DNA from: Bacteroidota bacterium
Lineage (GTDB): Bacteria; Bacteroidota; Bacteroidia; Bacteroidales; Bacteroidaceae
Length of the DNA stretch: 18,836 nucleotides
Direction of reading: 5' to 3'
NCBI GenBank assembly: GCA_023415545.1
Contig: JAEZKJ010000068.1
Span: forward strand, 1 to 18,836
Shown: positions 1 through 7,202 of the stretch, piece by piece
How the letters are laid out: each line of letters opens with the position of its first letter
How positions within the stretch are numbered: position 1 is the stretch's first letter
Program-made: the position numbers and the translations under genes
The notes under the pieces: model-generated
The model's input: only the letters and a program-made list of their open reading frames with translations
Told to the model about the DNA's origin: nothing
Database searches by the model: none

Positions 1-1477
1 AATTGGCTGTTGTCTGAGCACTCATTCTAAGTCGTAAACCATCAATATAGTTGTTTGATATAGCTGTATTAACCGGTCCTATATCAACCTTACTAGGGTT
101 TTCTTTAGTTCCTGTTTCAACGAAATTCTCAATTAATGCCTTTAATCCAAATATCACGTATTTAAAACCAGGTATCTGTTCAAGTTTTTTCACGAAGAGA
201 TCCATAGAACTTTCAGTTTGAGTCAATGGAACCTGACGATATTGTTCCCAGAACTTATCATCTCTCATCATCGCATCCGCCTCCTTTATTTCACTTCCTT
301 TTCGTTTAAAAAGTTGTTGAGGTATATCATCGAAAGCATAATCCGAATATCTTGTTACTCTTCGAACTTGAAAGCCTTGCATAACCTTCATGACCTTTAG
401 CTCTACTATCATATCGTCAACCTTGAGAACTCTTTCACCATTTGGCAGTTTTTCAAACTCCTGAACAATGCTCATGTTATCGACAAAGTTTACGCCTGAC
501 TTTTGTGGAAGATTAAGAAGACATTTTTTAACGGCATAACTAGAATCAGCTAATACATAAAGATGTCCTGTAAAACCAAAGTCTTGAGAATTATTAGGCA
601 CAAAAGTTAAATGGAAACACTTATCTTTTTCAACATAAGTGGTATCCATTATATAATATTTATAGAATGAAATTGCATCAGAAGAAGATATAGGACTAAT
701 AAATGGATATTGAAGAAGTCGGATATCATCATCATAAATATTTACATCTGTAAAAATGTCTTTTAAAACAGTAGTAAGAATATCACCGGTTGCGAATAAT
801 TCATTCACACCTGTTGAACTCATACCTTTGATTATAGTTTTATTGCTACGAGGATTTTTACGATATATGATTTGAGAAGCCGTTTCGTCAACTGATATAG
901 GAAGAATATTTTTATCTGTTTCAGGGCTATACTCTATTTGATCCTTTAAAAAAGGCATTTTTTTATACATACCTTTTTCAAGCATCTCAGGTGTCACATC
1001 ATTAAGTGACATTTTTAGTTTCTGATATTTATTATATTGATAATAATCATTATCCTCTAACTTGTTATTTTGTTTACTTGAAATGACTTTTTTCATCATC
1101 TCAACAGCCGGATTATTCTTTCGGGAATATTTTTCACGCTTAGGTTTAACAACAACTTCTTGAAGAATGATATCGTCAGGAGAAACTTTTACATTTAATG
1201 TTTTAGTGCTACCGGGAATTATAGATATTTTCTTTGTCCTATATCCAACGGCCGAAAAAGTCAATTTTGTCCAGCCTTGTCGTGTTTCTACAGAAAAGTG
1301 CCCCTTATCATCAGTGATGCTACCAACTCCCTTACCATCATAATAAACCGAAAGATAAGGAATAGGCTCATTAGTTATTGAATCAAGTACAACACCATGT
1401 ATTTTCTGAGAAAACATGTTTGTACTACATAAAATAAGAATAATAAAAAGAAACGTCCTTATATATAGTTTGCTCAT
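1..1477 (-). CDS. CarboxypepD_reg-like / DUF5686 envelope protein (C-terminus cut by window edge)
   Basis: The reading frame is open from an ATG at 1475-1477 (minus strand) to the left edge, about 492 codons, with no stop. Residues 1-24 form a signal peptide (MSKLYIRTFLFIILILCSTN, then MFSQ). Residues 25 to about 105 resemble a carboxypeptidase-regulatory-like beta-sandwich: KIHGVVLDSITNEPIPYLSV, then GVGSITDDKGHFSV and FSAVGYRTK, ending in an LQEVVVKP-type linker. The remainder matches my knowledge of the DUF5686 family, which is common in Bacteroidota and predicted to continue into an outer-membrane beta-barrel; members usually run to about 800 residues, so roughly 40% is probably missing here. 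The molecular function is unknown; an envelope or outer-membrane location is inferred from the signal peptide and family. It is divergent from glnS. A plausible promoter lies just upstream. The family call is good, the role is not known. Confidence 0.85.
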   Translation of the reverse strand, partial: MSKLYIRTFLFIILILCSTNMFSQKIHGVVLDSITNEPIPYLSVYYDGKGVGSITDDKGHFSVETRQGWTKLTFSAVGYRTKKISIIPGSTKTLNVKVSPDDIILQEVVVKPKREKYSRKNNPAVEMMKKVISSKQNNKLEDNDYYQYNKYQKLKMSLNDVTPEMLEKGMYKKMPFLKDQIEYSPETDKNILPISVDETASQIIYRKNPRSNKTIIKGMSSTGVNELFATGDILTTVLKDIFTDVNIYDDDIRLLQYPFISPISSSDAISFYKYYIMDTTYVEKDKCFHLTFVPNNSQDFGFTGHLYVLADSSYAVKKCLLNLPQKSGVNFVDNMSIVQEFEKLPNGERVLKVDDMIVELKVMKVMQGFQVRRVTRYSDYAFDDIPQQLFKRKGSEIKEADAMMRDDKFWEQYRQVPLTQTESSMDLFVKKLEQIPGFKYVIFGLKALIENFVETGTKENPSKVDIGPVNTAISNNYIDGLRLRMSAQTTAN

Positions 1478-1504
1478 TATATATGTTCATATTTAAATGA
1501 AGTG

Positions 1505-1539
1505 CAAAGTTAATCATTTAGTTAAAGAGATTGAGCAAA
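1505..1539 (-). promoter_or_regulatory. Probable promoter of the DUF5686 gene
   Basis: On the minus strand TAACTTTG (plus positions 1505-1512) matches the Bacteroidota -7 consensus TAnnTTTG and is followed by C. A TTTG (plus 1536-1539) lies 23 nt upstream as a possible -33 element, slightly further than the usual 19-21 nt. Transcription would start near 1497, leaving a leader of about 20 nt before the ATG. Confidence 0.5.
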
Positions 1540-1775
1540 TTTTATTTAATTAATAGTGAAATCGGAACTATTGGACAATTTTTAGGTATAAATTAAACCA
1601 AAAATATTAAATAATAGTATTAGCGTTTAGTGTGAACTTCTCGATAATAATGGAATTTTAATTAACGGATATAGCTAATATTATAAAATAATTTATAATT
1701 ACTGAAATTCAATAAGTTTCAATAAGAACAAATTGGAGAATCTATTGCAAATACCTTTAAACTAATAACTTATAA

Positions 1776-1864
1776 ATAAAAAAGAGGTCTTTTCGCAAAG
1801 ACCTCTTTTTAAGTTTTCAATAGGTATTAGTTTTTTTTAAGGTAAAAAGATTGTTTTCAGGATA
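1776..1864 (-). ncRNA. Candidate small RNA, about 90 nt, ending in a strong hairpin
   Basis: This is a hypothesis built from two signals seen in the sequence: a Bacteroidota-like promoter (1871-1902, minus strand) about 60 nt before a perfect terminator hairpin (1779-1810). The resulting transcript would be about 90 nt. It contains no convincing ORF. The terminator loop on this strand is GCGA, a GNRA tetraloop, and it is followed by six T residues, which favours the minus strand over the plus strand. I recognise no RNA family. The hairpin sits in a spacer between two divergently transcribed genes, where neither gene needs a terminator, so something else should be ending here. Confidence 0.35.
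1779..1810 (-). terminator. Orphan intrinsic terminator in a divergent spacer
   Basis: GAGGTCTTT (1784-1792) pairs perfectly with AAAGACCTC (1797-1805) around a four-base loop, and A/T tracts on both sides extend the stem. Read on the minus strand it has a GCGA loop and a run of six T residues. Read on the plus strand the loop is TCGC with five T residues, so it may work in both directions. Confidence 0.75.
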
Positions 1865-1870
1865 ACTGTG

Positions 1871-1902
1871 CAAAGATGTTACCTTTTTTATTACATTCCA
1901 AA
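1871..1902 (-). promoter_or_regulatory. Possible promoter feeding the orphan terminator
   Basis: On the minus strand CATCTTTG (plus 1871-1878) differs from TAnnTTTG at one defined position. A perfect TTTG (plus 1899-1902) lies exactly 20 nt upstream, inside the usual spacing. The predicted start is near 1864. Confidence 0.4.
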
Positions 1903-2272
1903 TAAAAAAACATGTCATAAAACATAAGTTTTAATTTATTTTAAGAAATAAAATAAAGCAAATCTTTACTATTTGTTAATGCAAAGATAGCATTCTTTTT
2001 AATATTAGTATATTTTAGTATCTTTTTTTTATAAATATTTCAATAATATGAATTTTTGGAAAATATCATAAATAAAGAAATTTGCCATAGTTGGGTAGGC
2101 ATACTTATTAGTAAAATCAAATTATTATGCTTATAAACTAGAAATTAGAATGGTAGATTTGGGATTGTTGATTGAAAATTTATAGAGTATAAGTTGATTT
2201 ACATTAAACAAAATAATACAAAAAAATAAATGATATATTGCACATAAATAGAGAGATAATAAAAAGAATATG
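1903..2272. other. AT-rich divergent spacer without a recognisable gene
   Basis: I see no credible ORF here. The one notable item is TATCTTTG on the minus strand (plus 1982-1989), a perfect match to TAnnTTTG but without a -33 element at the expected distance. It lies within a short inverted repeat, AATGC ... GCATT (1978-1994). It could be an additional start site directed toward the small-RNA/DUF5686 side. Confidence 0.4.
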
Positions 2273-2280
2273 TATTTTTG
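2273..2280 (+). promoter_or_regulatory. glnS: -7 box of the glnS promoter
   Basis: TATTTTTG followed by C is a perfect match to TAnnTTTG, 24 nt before the glnS ATG. No TTG-type -33 element is visible at 19-21 nt upstream. The in-frame TTG at 2278 falls inside this box, which argues against translation starting there. Confidence 0.5.
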
Positions 2281-2304
2281 CACAAAAGCAAAAAAAGGAT
2301 TAAT

Positions 2305-4047
2305 ATGACAGATATTAACGTCACAGAAGATAAGGAGAAGAAAAGTCTTAATTTTATAGAACAAGTAGTTGAGAATGACCTTAAAGAGGGTAAAAATGAT
2401 GGAAAAGTACAGACACGTTTTCCACCAGAGCCTAATGGTTATCTTCATATTGGACATGCTAAAGCTATTTGTATGGACTTTGGTATTGCCGAAAAATATA
2501 ATGGTATTTGCAACCTACGTTTCGATGATACAAATCCAACTAAAGAGGATATAGAATATGTAGAAGCTATAAAAGAAGATATAAAATGGCTTGGATTTAA
2601 TTGGGGAAATGAATATTATGCCTCTGATTATTTTCAACAACTTTGGGATTTCGCCATTGATCTTATAAAAAAAGGAAAAGCTTATATTGATGAACAAAGT
2701 TCTGAATTGATAGCTCAACAGAAAGGAACCCCTACTCAACCTGGAACTAATAGTCCTTATAGAGATAGACCTATTGAGGAGAGTTTAGAGCTATTTAATA
2801 AGATGAATAGTGGTGAACTTGAAGAGGGTTCGATGGTATTGAGAGCTAAAATTGATATGGCTAGCCCTAATATGCACTTTCGCGACCCTATTATATATAG
2901 AATAGTAAAAACTCCTCATCACCGTACAGGTACAACATGGAAAGCATACCCTATGTATGACTTCGCACATGGACAGAGTGACTATTTTGAGGGTGTAACA
3001 CATTCATTGTGTACATTGGAATTTGTTCCTCACCGTCCTCTTTATGATCTATTTGTTGACTGGGTAAAAAACGAACAAGATTTGAATGATCATCGCCCAC
3101 ATCAGTATGAATTCAACAAGCTAAATTTGAATTACACCTTAATGAGTAAGCGTAATCTTTTGATTCTTGTAAAAGAGAAGCTTGTAAATGGTTGGGATGA
3201 TCCACGTATGCCAACATTATGTGGTTTTAGAAGAAGAGGATATTCACCTGAATCCATACGCAACTTTGTTGATAAAATTGGGTACACTACATACGATGCT
3301 CTTAACGATTTTGCTCTTTTAGAGAGTGCTGTTCGTGATGATTTAAATAAAAGATCTACTCGCGTTTCGGCTGTTCTTGACCCAATTAAGCTTATCATCA
3401 CAAACTATCCTGAAGGAAAAGTTGAAGAGATGACAGCTATCAATAATCCTGAAGATGAAACAGCGGGTTCACACATCATTGAATTCAGTCGTGAACTTTG
3501 GATGGAAAGAGATGATTTTATGGAAGATGCGCCTAAGAAATTCTTCCGTATGACTCCTGGACAGGATGTTCGTTTGAAGAATGCATACATTGTAAAATGT
3601 ACAGGTTGCAAGAAGGACGAGGATGGAAAGGTAATTGAAGTTTATGCAGAATACTATCCAGATAGTAAAACAGGTATGGAAGGAAGCAGCCGTAAAGTGA
3701 AGGGTACTCTTCATTGGGTTAGCTGTAATCATTGCTTAAAAGCTGAGGTGAGATTATATGATCGACTTTGGAAAGTAGAAAACCCTCGAGATGAAATGTC
3801 TGCTATTCGTGAAGCAAAAAATTGTGATGCTCTTGAAGCTATGAAAGAGATGATTAATCCAGAATCTCTAAAAGTTTTGAAGGAATGTTATGTAGAAAAA
3901 TTCCTTTCTCAATCGAAGCCTCTTGATTATTTACAGTTCCAAAGAATTGGATATTTCACTCCTGATAAAGAGTCAACAGAAAATAACTTAATCTTTAATA
4001 GAACTGTCTCATTGAAAGATACTTGGAGTAAAATAAATAAGAATTGA
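2305..4047 (+). CDS. glnS: Glutaminyl-tRNA synthetase (GlnRS)
   Basis: It charges tRNA-Gln with glutamine in the cytoplasm using ATP. It is a class I synthetase of 580 residues, close to the Bacteroidota GlnRS length and slightly longer than the E. coli enzyme (about 554). Visible signatures are RFPPEPNGYLHIGHAK (HIGH at residues 48-51), NLRFDDTNPTKED just after it, and the second ATP-site motif MSKR at 280-283 followed by GWDDPRMPTLCGFRRRGY. The C-terminal half carries the anticodon-binding beta-barrels (for example TPGQDVRLKNAYIVKC). The start is the ATG at 2305; a TTG 27 nt upstream in the same frame overlaps the promoter box and is unlikely. A terminator follows directly, so it is probably a single-gene unit. 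The identification is secure; I see no missing motif. Confidence 0.97.
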   Translation: MTDINVTEDKEKKSLNFIEQVVENDLKEGKNDGKVQTRFPPEPNGYLHIGHAKAICMDFGIAEKYNGICNLRFDDTNPTKEDIEYVEAIKEDIKWLGFNWGNEYYASDYFQQLWDFAIDLIKKGKAYIDEQSSELIAQQKGTPTQPGTNSPYRDRPIEESLELFNKMNSGELEEGSMVLRAKIDMASPNMHFRDPIIYRIVKTPHHRTGTTWKAYPMYDFAHGQSDYFEGVTHSLCTLEFVPHRPLYDLFVDWVKNEQDLNDHRPHQYEFNKLNLNYTLMSKRNLLILVKEKLVNGWDDPRMPTLCGFRRRGYSPESIRNFVDKIGYTTYDALNDFALLESAVRDDLNKRSTRVSAVLDPIKLIITNYPEGKVEEMTAINNPEDETAGSHIIEFSRELWMERDDFMEDAPKKFFRMTPGQDVRLKNAYIVKCTGCKKDEDGKVIEVYAEYYPDSKTGMEGSSRKVKGTLHWVSCNHCLKAEVRLYDRLWKVENPRDEMSAIREAKNCDALEAMKEMINPESLKVLKECYVEKFLSQSKPLDYLQFQRIGYFTPDKESTENNLIFNRTVSLKDTWSKINKN

Positions 4048-4076
4048 TTAAATAAAACGGAATACTATAATATTTT

Positions 4077-4128
4077 AAGACCACCAAAACATTGAGTATT
4101 ACTAAATGTTATTAGGTGGTCTTTTTTT
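4077..4128 (+). terminator. Intrinsic terminator after glnS
   Basis: AAGACCACC (4077-4085) pairs with GGTGGTCTT (4115-4123), followed by a T run to 4128. A second inner pairing, AACATT (4088-4093) with AATGTT (4105-4110), extends the structure. It begins about 30 nt after the glnS stop. Confidence 0.85.
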
Positions 4129-4178
4129 AAAAATTATAAATAAAAACTCTATATTAATCAACAAACATAAAAACAACT

Positions 4179-4817
4179 ATGGAATCAGTTGCATTTATAC
4201 AATGGTGCCTTGACAACCTAAATTATTGGACAATTACATTATTAATGACAATAGAAAGTTCATTTATTCCTTTCCCATCTGAAGTCGTTGTTCCACCGGC
4301 TGCTTATAAAGCAGCTGCTGAAGGAAGTGAACTAAATATATTTCTTGTAGTATTTTTTGCAACATTGGGTGCTAATATTGGGGCATTAATTAATTATTAT
4401 CTTGCATATTTTGTAGGCCGTCCTATTGTTTACAAATTTGCCAATAGTAGAATTGGACACATGTGCCTTATAGATGAAGATAAAGTTAAACATGCTGAAA
4501 AATATTTTGATGATAACGGAGCTCTATCTACTTTTATTGGCAGACTGATTCCTGCAGTACGACAATTAATATCTATACCTGCTGGACTTGCTAAAATGAA
4601 GTTGTCGACTTTCCTAATATTTACAACAGCAGGAGCTTTAATTTGGAATGCAATTCTGGCTATAATAGGATACCAACTTCACTCATTTGTTCCAGAAGAT
4701 AAACTTATGGCCACAGTAAATGAATATAGCCATGAAATAGGTTATATATTTATTGCTATCGGTATTTTTGTTGTATTGTTCCTAGCTAATAAAGCAAGAA
4801 AAAAAGAATACAAATAG
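4179..4817 (+). CDS. DedA-family (SNARE-associated/VTT domain) inner-membrane protein
   Basis: A 212-residue polytopic membrane protein. The DedA hallmarks are visible: an early ESSFIPFPSEVV segment (residues 26-37, with the conserved acidic residues E26 and E35) in a re-entrant region, then a NIGALINYYLAYFVGR helix, and the signature FIGRLIPAVRQLISIPAG (119-136) with R122, P125 and R128, followed by hydrophobic helices at about 142-165 and 187-203 and a basic tail. DedA proteins are linked to membrane homeostasis, and some family members recycle undecaprenyl phosphate or phospholipids across the inner membrane; the lipid handled by this one cannot be told from sequence. The length is typical (about 200-220). 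It starts 50 nt after the glnS terminator and lies 44 nt upstream of tpx on the same strand, so the two may share a transcript. Family certain, substrate unknown. Confidence 0.92.
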   Translation: MESVAFIQWCLDNLNYWTITLLMTIESSFIPFPSEVVVPPAAYKAAAEGSELNIFLVVFFATLGANIGALINYYLAYFVGRPIVYKFANSRIGHMCLIDEDKVKHAEKYFDDNGALSTFIGRLIPAVRQLISIPAGLAKMKLSTFLIFTTAGALIWNAILAIIGYQLHSFVPEDKLMATVNEYSHEIGYIFIAIGIFVVLFLANKARKKEYK

Positions 4818-4861
4818 AACAAACTCAATTTATAGAGTGTTTATTACAAAAATAAAGAACT

Positions 4862-5368
4862 ATGTCAAAAACTAAATTTAAAGGCGGCCAAGTTAAATTG
4901 GCAGGTGATTTTGTTCAAAAAGGAACTAATGCACCAGGATTTGAGATGATTAAAGGTGATTTAAGTTTGATTAATTTATCTGACTTAAAAGGTAAATATG
5001 TGATTCTAAATATATTTCCTAGCCTTGATACAGCTGTTTGTGCTACCTCTGTAAGAAAGTTCAATAAACATGCTGCATCACTACCTAACACCATTGTTTT
5101 AGCAATATCAAAAGATTTACCTTTTGCTCAAGGAAGATTCTGTAGTACTGAAGGTATTGAAAATGTTGTAGCTCTTTCGGATTTCAGAAACCTTTCAGAT
5201 TTTGGTAAAAAATATGGTGTTTTAATTGAGGATTCACCATTGCAAGGACTTTTTGCTAGGGCTGTTGTTGTTATAGATCCAGAAGGAAAGATTGTTTATT
5301 CCGAATTAGTTCCTGAAATCACAGAAGAACCTAATTATGAAATGGCTATTGAAGCTATAAAAAAATAA
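4862..5368 (+). CDS. tpx: Thiol peroxidase (Tpx, atypical 2-Cys peroxiredoxin)
   Basis: A 168-residue cytoplasmic peroxiredoxin that reduces hydrogen peroxide and alkyl hydroperoxides with electrons from thioredoxin. The peroxidatic cysteine C60 lies in NIFPSLDTAVCATSVRKFN and the resolving cysteine C94 in AQGRFCSTEG, matching the Cys61/Cys95 pair of E. coli Tpx. Other family marks are the N-terminal VKLAGDF segment, the LSDFR stretch and LFARAVVVID near the end. Length is normal. The ATG at 4862 is the only sensible start. It sits 44 nt after the DedA gene and is followed by a strong hairpin, so it closes this unit. Confidence 0.96.
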   Translation: MSKTKFKGGQVKLAGDFVQKGTNAPGFEMIKGDLSLINLSDLKGKYVILNIFPSLDTAVCATSVRKFNKHAASLPNTIVLAISKDLPFAQGRFCSTEGIENVVALSDFRNLSDFGKKYGVLIEDSPLQGLFARAVVVIDPEGKIVYSELVPEITEEPNYEMAIEAIKK

Positions 5369-5400
5369 AACTTTATTGATTACTGAAGTTTAATATATAA

Positions 5401-5433
5401 GAGGCCGAATCATTTATTTATTGATTCGGCCTC
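5401..5433 (+). terminator. Hairpin terminator after tpx
   Basis: A perfect 12-bp stem: GAGGCCGAATCA (5401-5412) pairs with TGATTCGGCCTC (5422-5433) around a 9-nt loop. It starts 33 nt after the tpx stop. The T tract is weak (GATTATTTATTAT), but the position and GC-rich stem base support a terminator. Confidence 0.8.
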
Positions 5434-5732
5434 GATTATTTATTATCTATATCTGAAAATTATATTGGTTATTTAAGAGTAGTGAAAATGACTAACATTT
5501 CAATTTGTGTGATAAAAGCTCGATTAGTGAACAAATGCAATTAATTTAATCTTTAGATTATTATTTGTGATGATTAAAAAGTATGCTAAGACATTACATA
5601 TTAAATCGAATAATAAATATAAATTTAACCGGTAATATTCTATATAAATTCAAATATATTTTGCCTAAAGTCAATCTTTACTCTTGCTTGTCGAAACAAA
5701 AAGGTAAACTTAATTTATGACTAAAGATAAAA

Positions 5733-5804
5733 CAGTCAACAATTATTTAAAATAAGGTTTAACTCAGTCAACAGATACTACAAATAAGACTAAAAACAGT
5801 CAAC
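5733..5804. repeat. Three CAGTCAAC boxes at exact 32-bp spacing
   Basis: CAGTCAAC occurs at 5733-5740, 5765-5772 and 5797-5804, so successive copies are exactly 32 bp apart. The flanks share part of a longer degenerate unit: AATAAG occurs at 5751-5756 and 5783-5788 (again 32 bp apart), and TAA-rich bases precede each box. Only the 8-bp core is fully conserved. The function is unknown; protein-binding sites on one face of the helix (32 bp is about three turns), or the decayed remains of a tandem repeat, would both fit. Confidence 0.6.
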
Positions 5805-5827
5805 TAAAATCGTTAACATACAGTTAT

Positions 5828-5877
5828 TTATCTGTTTCACACTGTGAAACAGATAATCCACACTATGAAACAGATAA
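5828..5877. repeat. Palindrome TTATCTGTTTCACA with a third half-site
   Basis: TTATCTGTTTCACA (5828-5841) and TGTGAAACAGATAA (5843-5856) are perfect inverted arms around a single base. A further direct copy of the right half, ATGAAACAGATAA (5865-5877), follows in the context CACACTATGAAACAG, 21 bp after CACACTGTGAAACAG (5838-5852). As RNA this could form an 11-bp stem with a 7-nt loop; on the minus strand it would lie downstream of manC. It may be a regulator site, a dispersed intergenic palindrome or a terminator. Confidence 0.65.
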
Positions 5878-6029
5878 ATCATATTTTAATTTAAAAATAT
5901 GTTTATGTGTATTGTGATAAGTGCTGATGTATACTGGAAAGAGTATATAGTTTTATTCTTTAATCCCAACGAACTTTACTCTAGAAAGTTTTAAACCTAT
6001 ATCAGTTTACTTCATTTATAAATACAAAA

Positions 6030-7094
6030 CTACTCTTGAGAAAACTCTTTAATTCTTTGCTCCTCATTTAATTTACATATTAAAAGAGTATCATTATTTT
6101 CGGCAATTATATAGCTATCAAGACCTTGAATGACAACCTTCTTTTCTTGCATAGTATGAACAATACAATTAAGTGATTCATACATTTTAATATTATTGCC
6201 TATTAATACATTATTATTCGTATCTTTCTTTTTGTTTTCAAACAGTGAGCCCCAAGTTCCTAAATCACTCCATCCAAAATTAGCCGGGAAAACAAAAATT
6301 TCGTCTGCTTTTTCCATAACGGCATAGTCAATAGAGATATTATCACAAAGAGGAAATTCAGAATCAATATACTGCTGTTCTTGTTCTGTATAAAAATATG
6401 GAAATATTTTTTCAAATATAGCAGCCATATCTGGTTGATATACACGAATAGAGTTGACTATTGTATTTATATTCCAAACAAATATACCTGCATTCCAGAA
6501 GAAGTTATCCTTTTGGACATATTTTTTAGCCCTCTCCTCATCAGGCTTCTCTTTAAAAGAATCTACTCTAAATACCTCTTGATTTTTTGTGGAAGGCATT
6601 GAAAGATCAGCTTCTATATATCCATATCCTGTTTCAGCCCTAGTGGGTTTCATTCCCAAAGTAAGAATGGCATCCGACTGGTTAGTAAAACTCATAGCTG
6701 ATGTTATAACTCTTTGAAATTCTACTACATCAGTAACTATATGATCACTAGGAGTAACTACAACGTTAGCATTGGGATTACGTTTTTTAATTTTCCAACT
6801 AACATAAGCAATACAAGGAGCAGTATTTCTACGACATGGCTCACATAAAATATTATCTTCAGGGATTTGTGGTAGTTGTTTTTTTACTATAGAAATATAT
6901 TTTTTTGATGTAACAATCCACATATTCTCTAAAGGACAAATTCCCTTAAATCTATCAACAGTGAGCTGAATCAGTGATTTACCACAACCCAAAACGTCAA
7001 TAAACTGCTTAGGAAGATCTTGAGTACTCATAGGCCAAAACCTACTTCCCACTCCCCCAGCCATAACAACAAGATGATTATTATCTAATGCCAT
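6030..7094 (-). CDS. manC: Mannose-1-phosphate guanylyltransferase (GDP-mannose pyrophosphorylase)
   Basis: It makes GDP-mannose from mannose-1-phosphate and GTP in the cytoplasm. At 354 residues it is the short form without a C-terminal phosphomannose isomerase domain. The nucleotidyltransferase signature is clear: VVMAGGVGSRFWPMS (residues 9-23) followed by LPKQF (28-32 region), then CEPCRRNTAP, VVTPSDHIV, ETGYGYIEAD, KEKP, FFWNAGIFVW and SIDYAVMEK. A beta-helix-like C-terminal portion follows (GNNIKMYESLNCIVH). The ATG start lies 20 nt downstream of a -7 box. A terminator separates it from the xylose operon on the same strand, so it is transcribed on its own. GDP-mannose and products derived from it (such as GDP-fucose) are donors for surface polysaccharides, which fits the locus from 11125 onward, although the two are not adjacent. 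Confidence 0.94.
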   Translation of the reverse strand: MALDNNHLVVMAGGVGSRFWPMSTQDLPKQFIDVLGCGKSLIQLTVDRFKGICPLENMWIVTSKKYISIVKKQLPQIPEDNILCEPCRRNTAPCIAYVSWKIKKRNPNANVVVTPSDHIVTDVVEFQRVITSAMSFTNQSDAILTLGMKPTRAETGYGYIEADLSMPSTKNQEVFRVDSFKEKPDEERAKKYVQKDNFFWNAGIFVWNINTIVNSIRVYQPDMAAIFEKIFPYFYTEQEQQYIDSEFPLCDNISIDYAVMEKADEIFVFPANFGWSDLGTWGSLFENKKKDTNNNVLIGNNIKMYESLNCIVHTMQEKKVVIQGLDSYIIAENNDTLLICKLNEEQRIKEFSQE

Positions 7095-7113
7095 ACCATT
7101 AATAGTTAGAACA

Positions 7114-7121
7114 CAAATTTA
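7114..7121 (-). promoter_or_regulatory. manC: -7 box of the manC promoter
   Basis: On the minus strand TAAATTTG followed by T matches TAnnTTTG, 20 nt before the manC ATG and just downstream of the xylose-operon terminator. No TTG element is visible at the standard upstream distance. Confidence 0.45.
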
Positions 7122-7145
7122 ACTATTTTTTCTATATTATATAAT

Positions 7146-7180
7146 AAAGCCGCCACCATTTTGTAATGGTGGCGGCTTTT
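7146..7180 (-). terminator. Intrinsic terminator of the xylose operon
   Basis: A perfect 15-bp stem: AAAGCCGCCACCATT (7146-7160) pairs with AATGGTGGCGGCTTT (7165-7179) around a 4-nt loop. On the minus strand it ends in TTTATTAT. It lies about 22 nt after the xylA stop and insulates manC from the xylose operon. Confidence 0.9.
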
Positions 7181-7202
7181 AAAAATATTTATTCTAAACT
7201 AA

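Larger units (their letters stand above)
5434..6029. other. Gene-free convergent spacer between tpx and manC
   Basis: This 596-bp stretch lies between the 3' ends of tpx (plus) and manC (minus). No credible coding sequence was seen on either strand. It holds two repeat structures listed separately (5733-5804 and 5828-5877). A perfect minus-strand TATATTTG box occurs at 5651-5658, but it has no partner element at the usual spacing. There is no obvious T-tracted terminator for manC; the palindrome at 5828-5856 is the only strong hairpin available to it. Confidence 0.6.

Noticed and set aside
2278..2304. Upstream TTG start for glnS, adding nine residues
   Set aside because: The TTG lies inside the TATTTTTG promoter box, so it would fall before the transcription start; the ATG at 2305 fits the family.
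2131..2457. 108-codon minus-strand ORF across the glnS start
   Set aside because: It is antisense to the well-supported glnS 5' end and promoter and rich in F, I and L from AT-rich DNA; a shadow frame.
5733..5804. CRISPR array interpretation of the 32-bp-spaced repeats
   Set aside because: Only 8 bp are conserved among three copies, too short for CRISPR repeats, and no cas gene is nearby.
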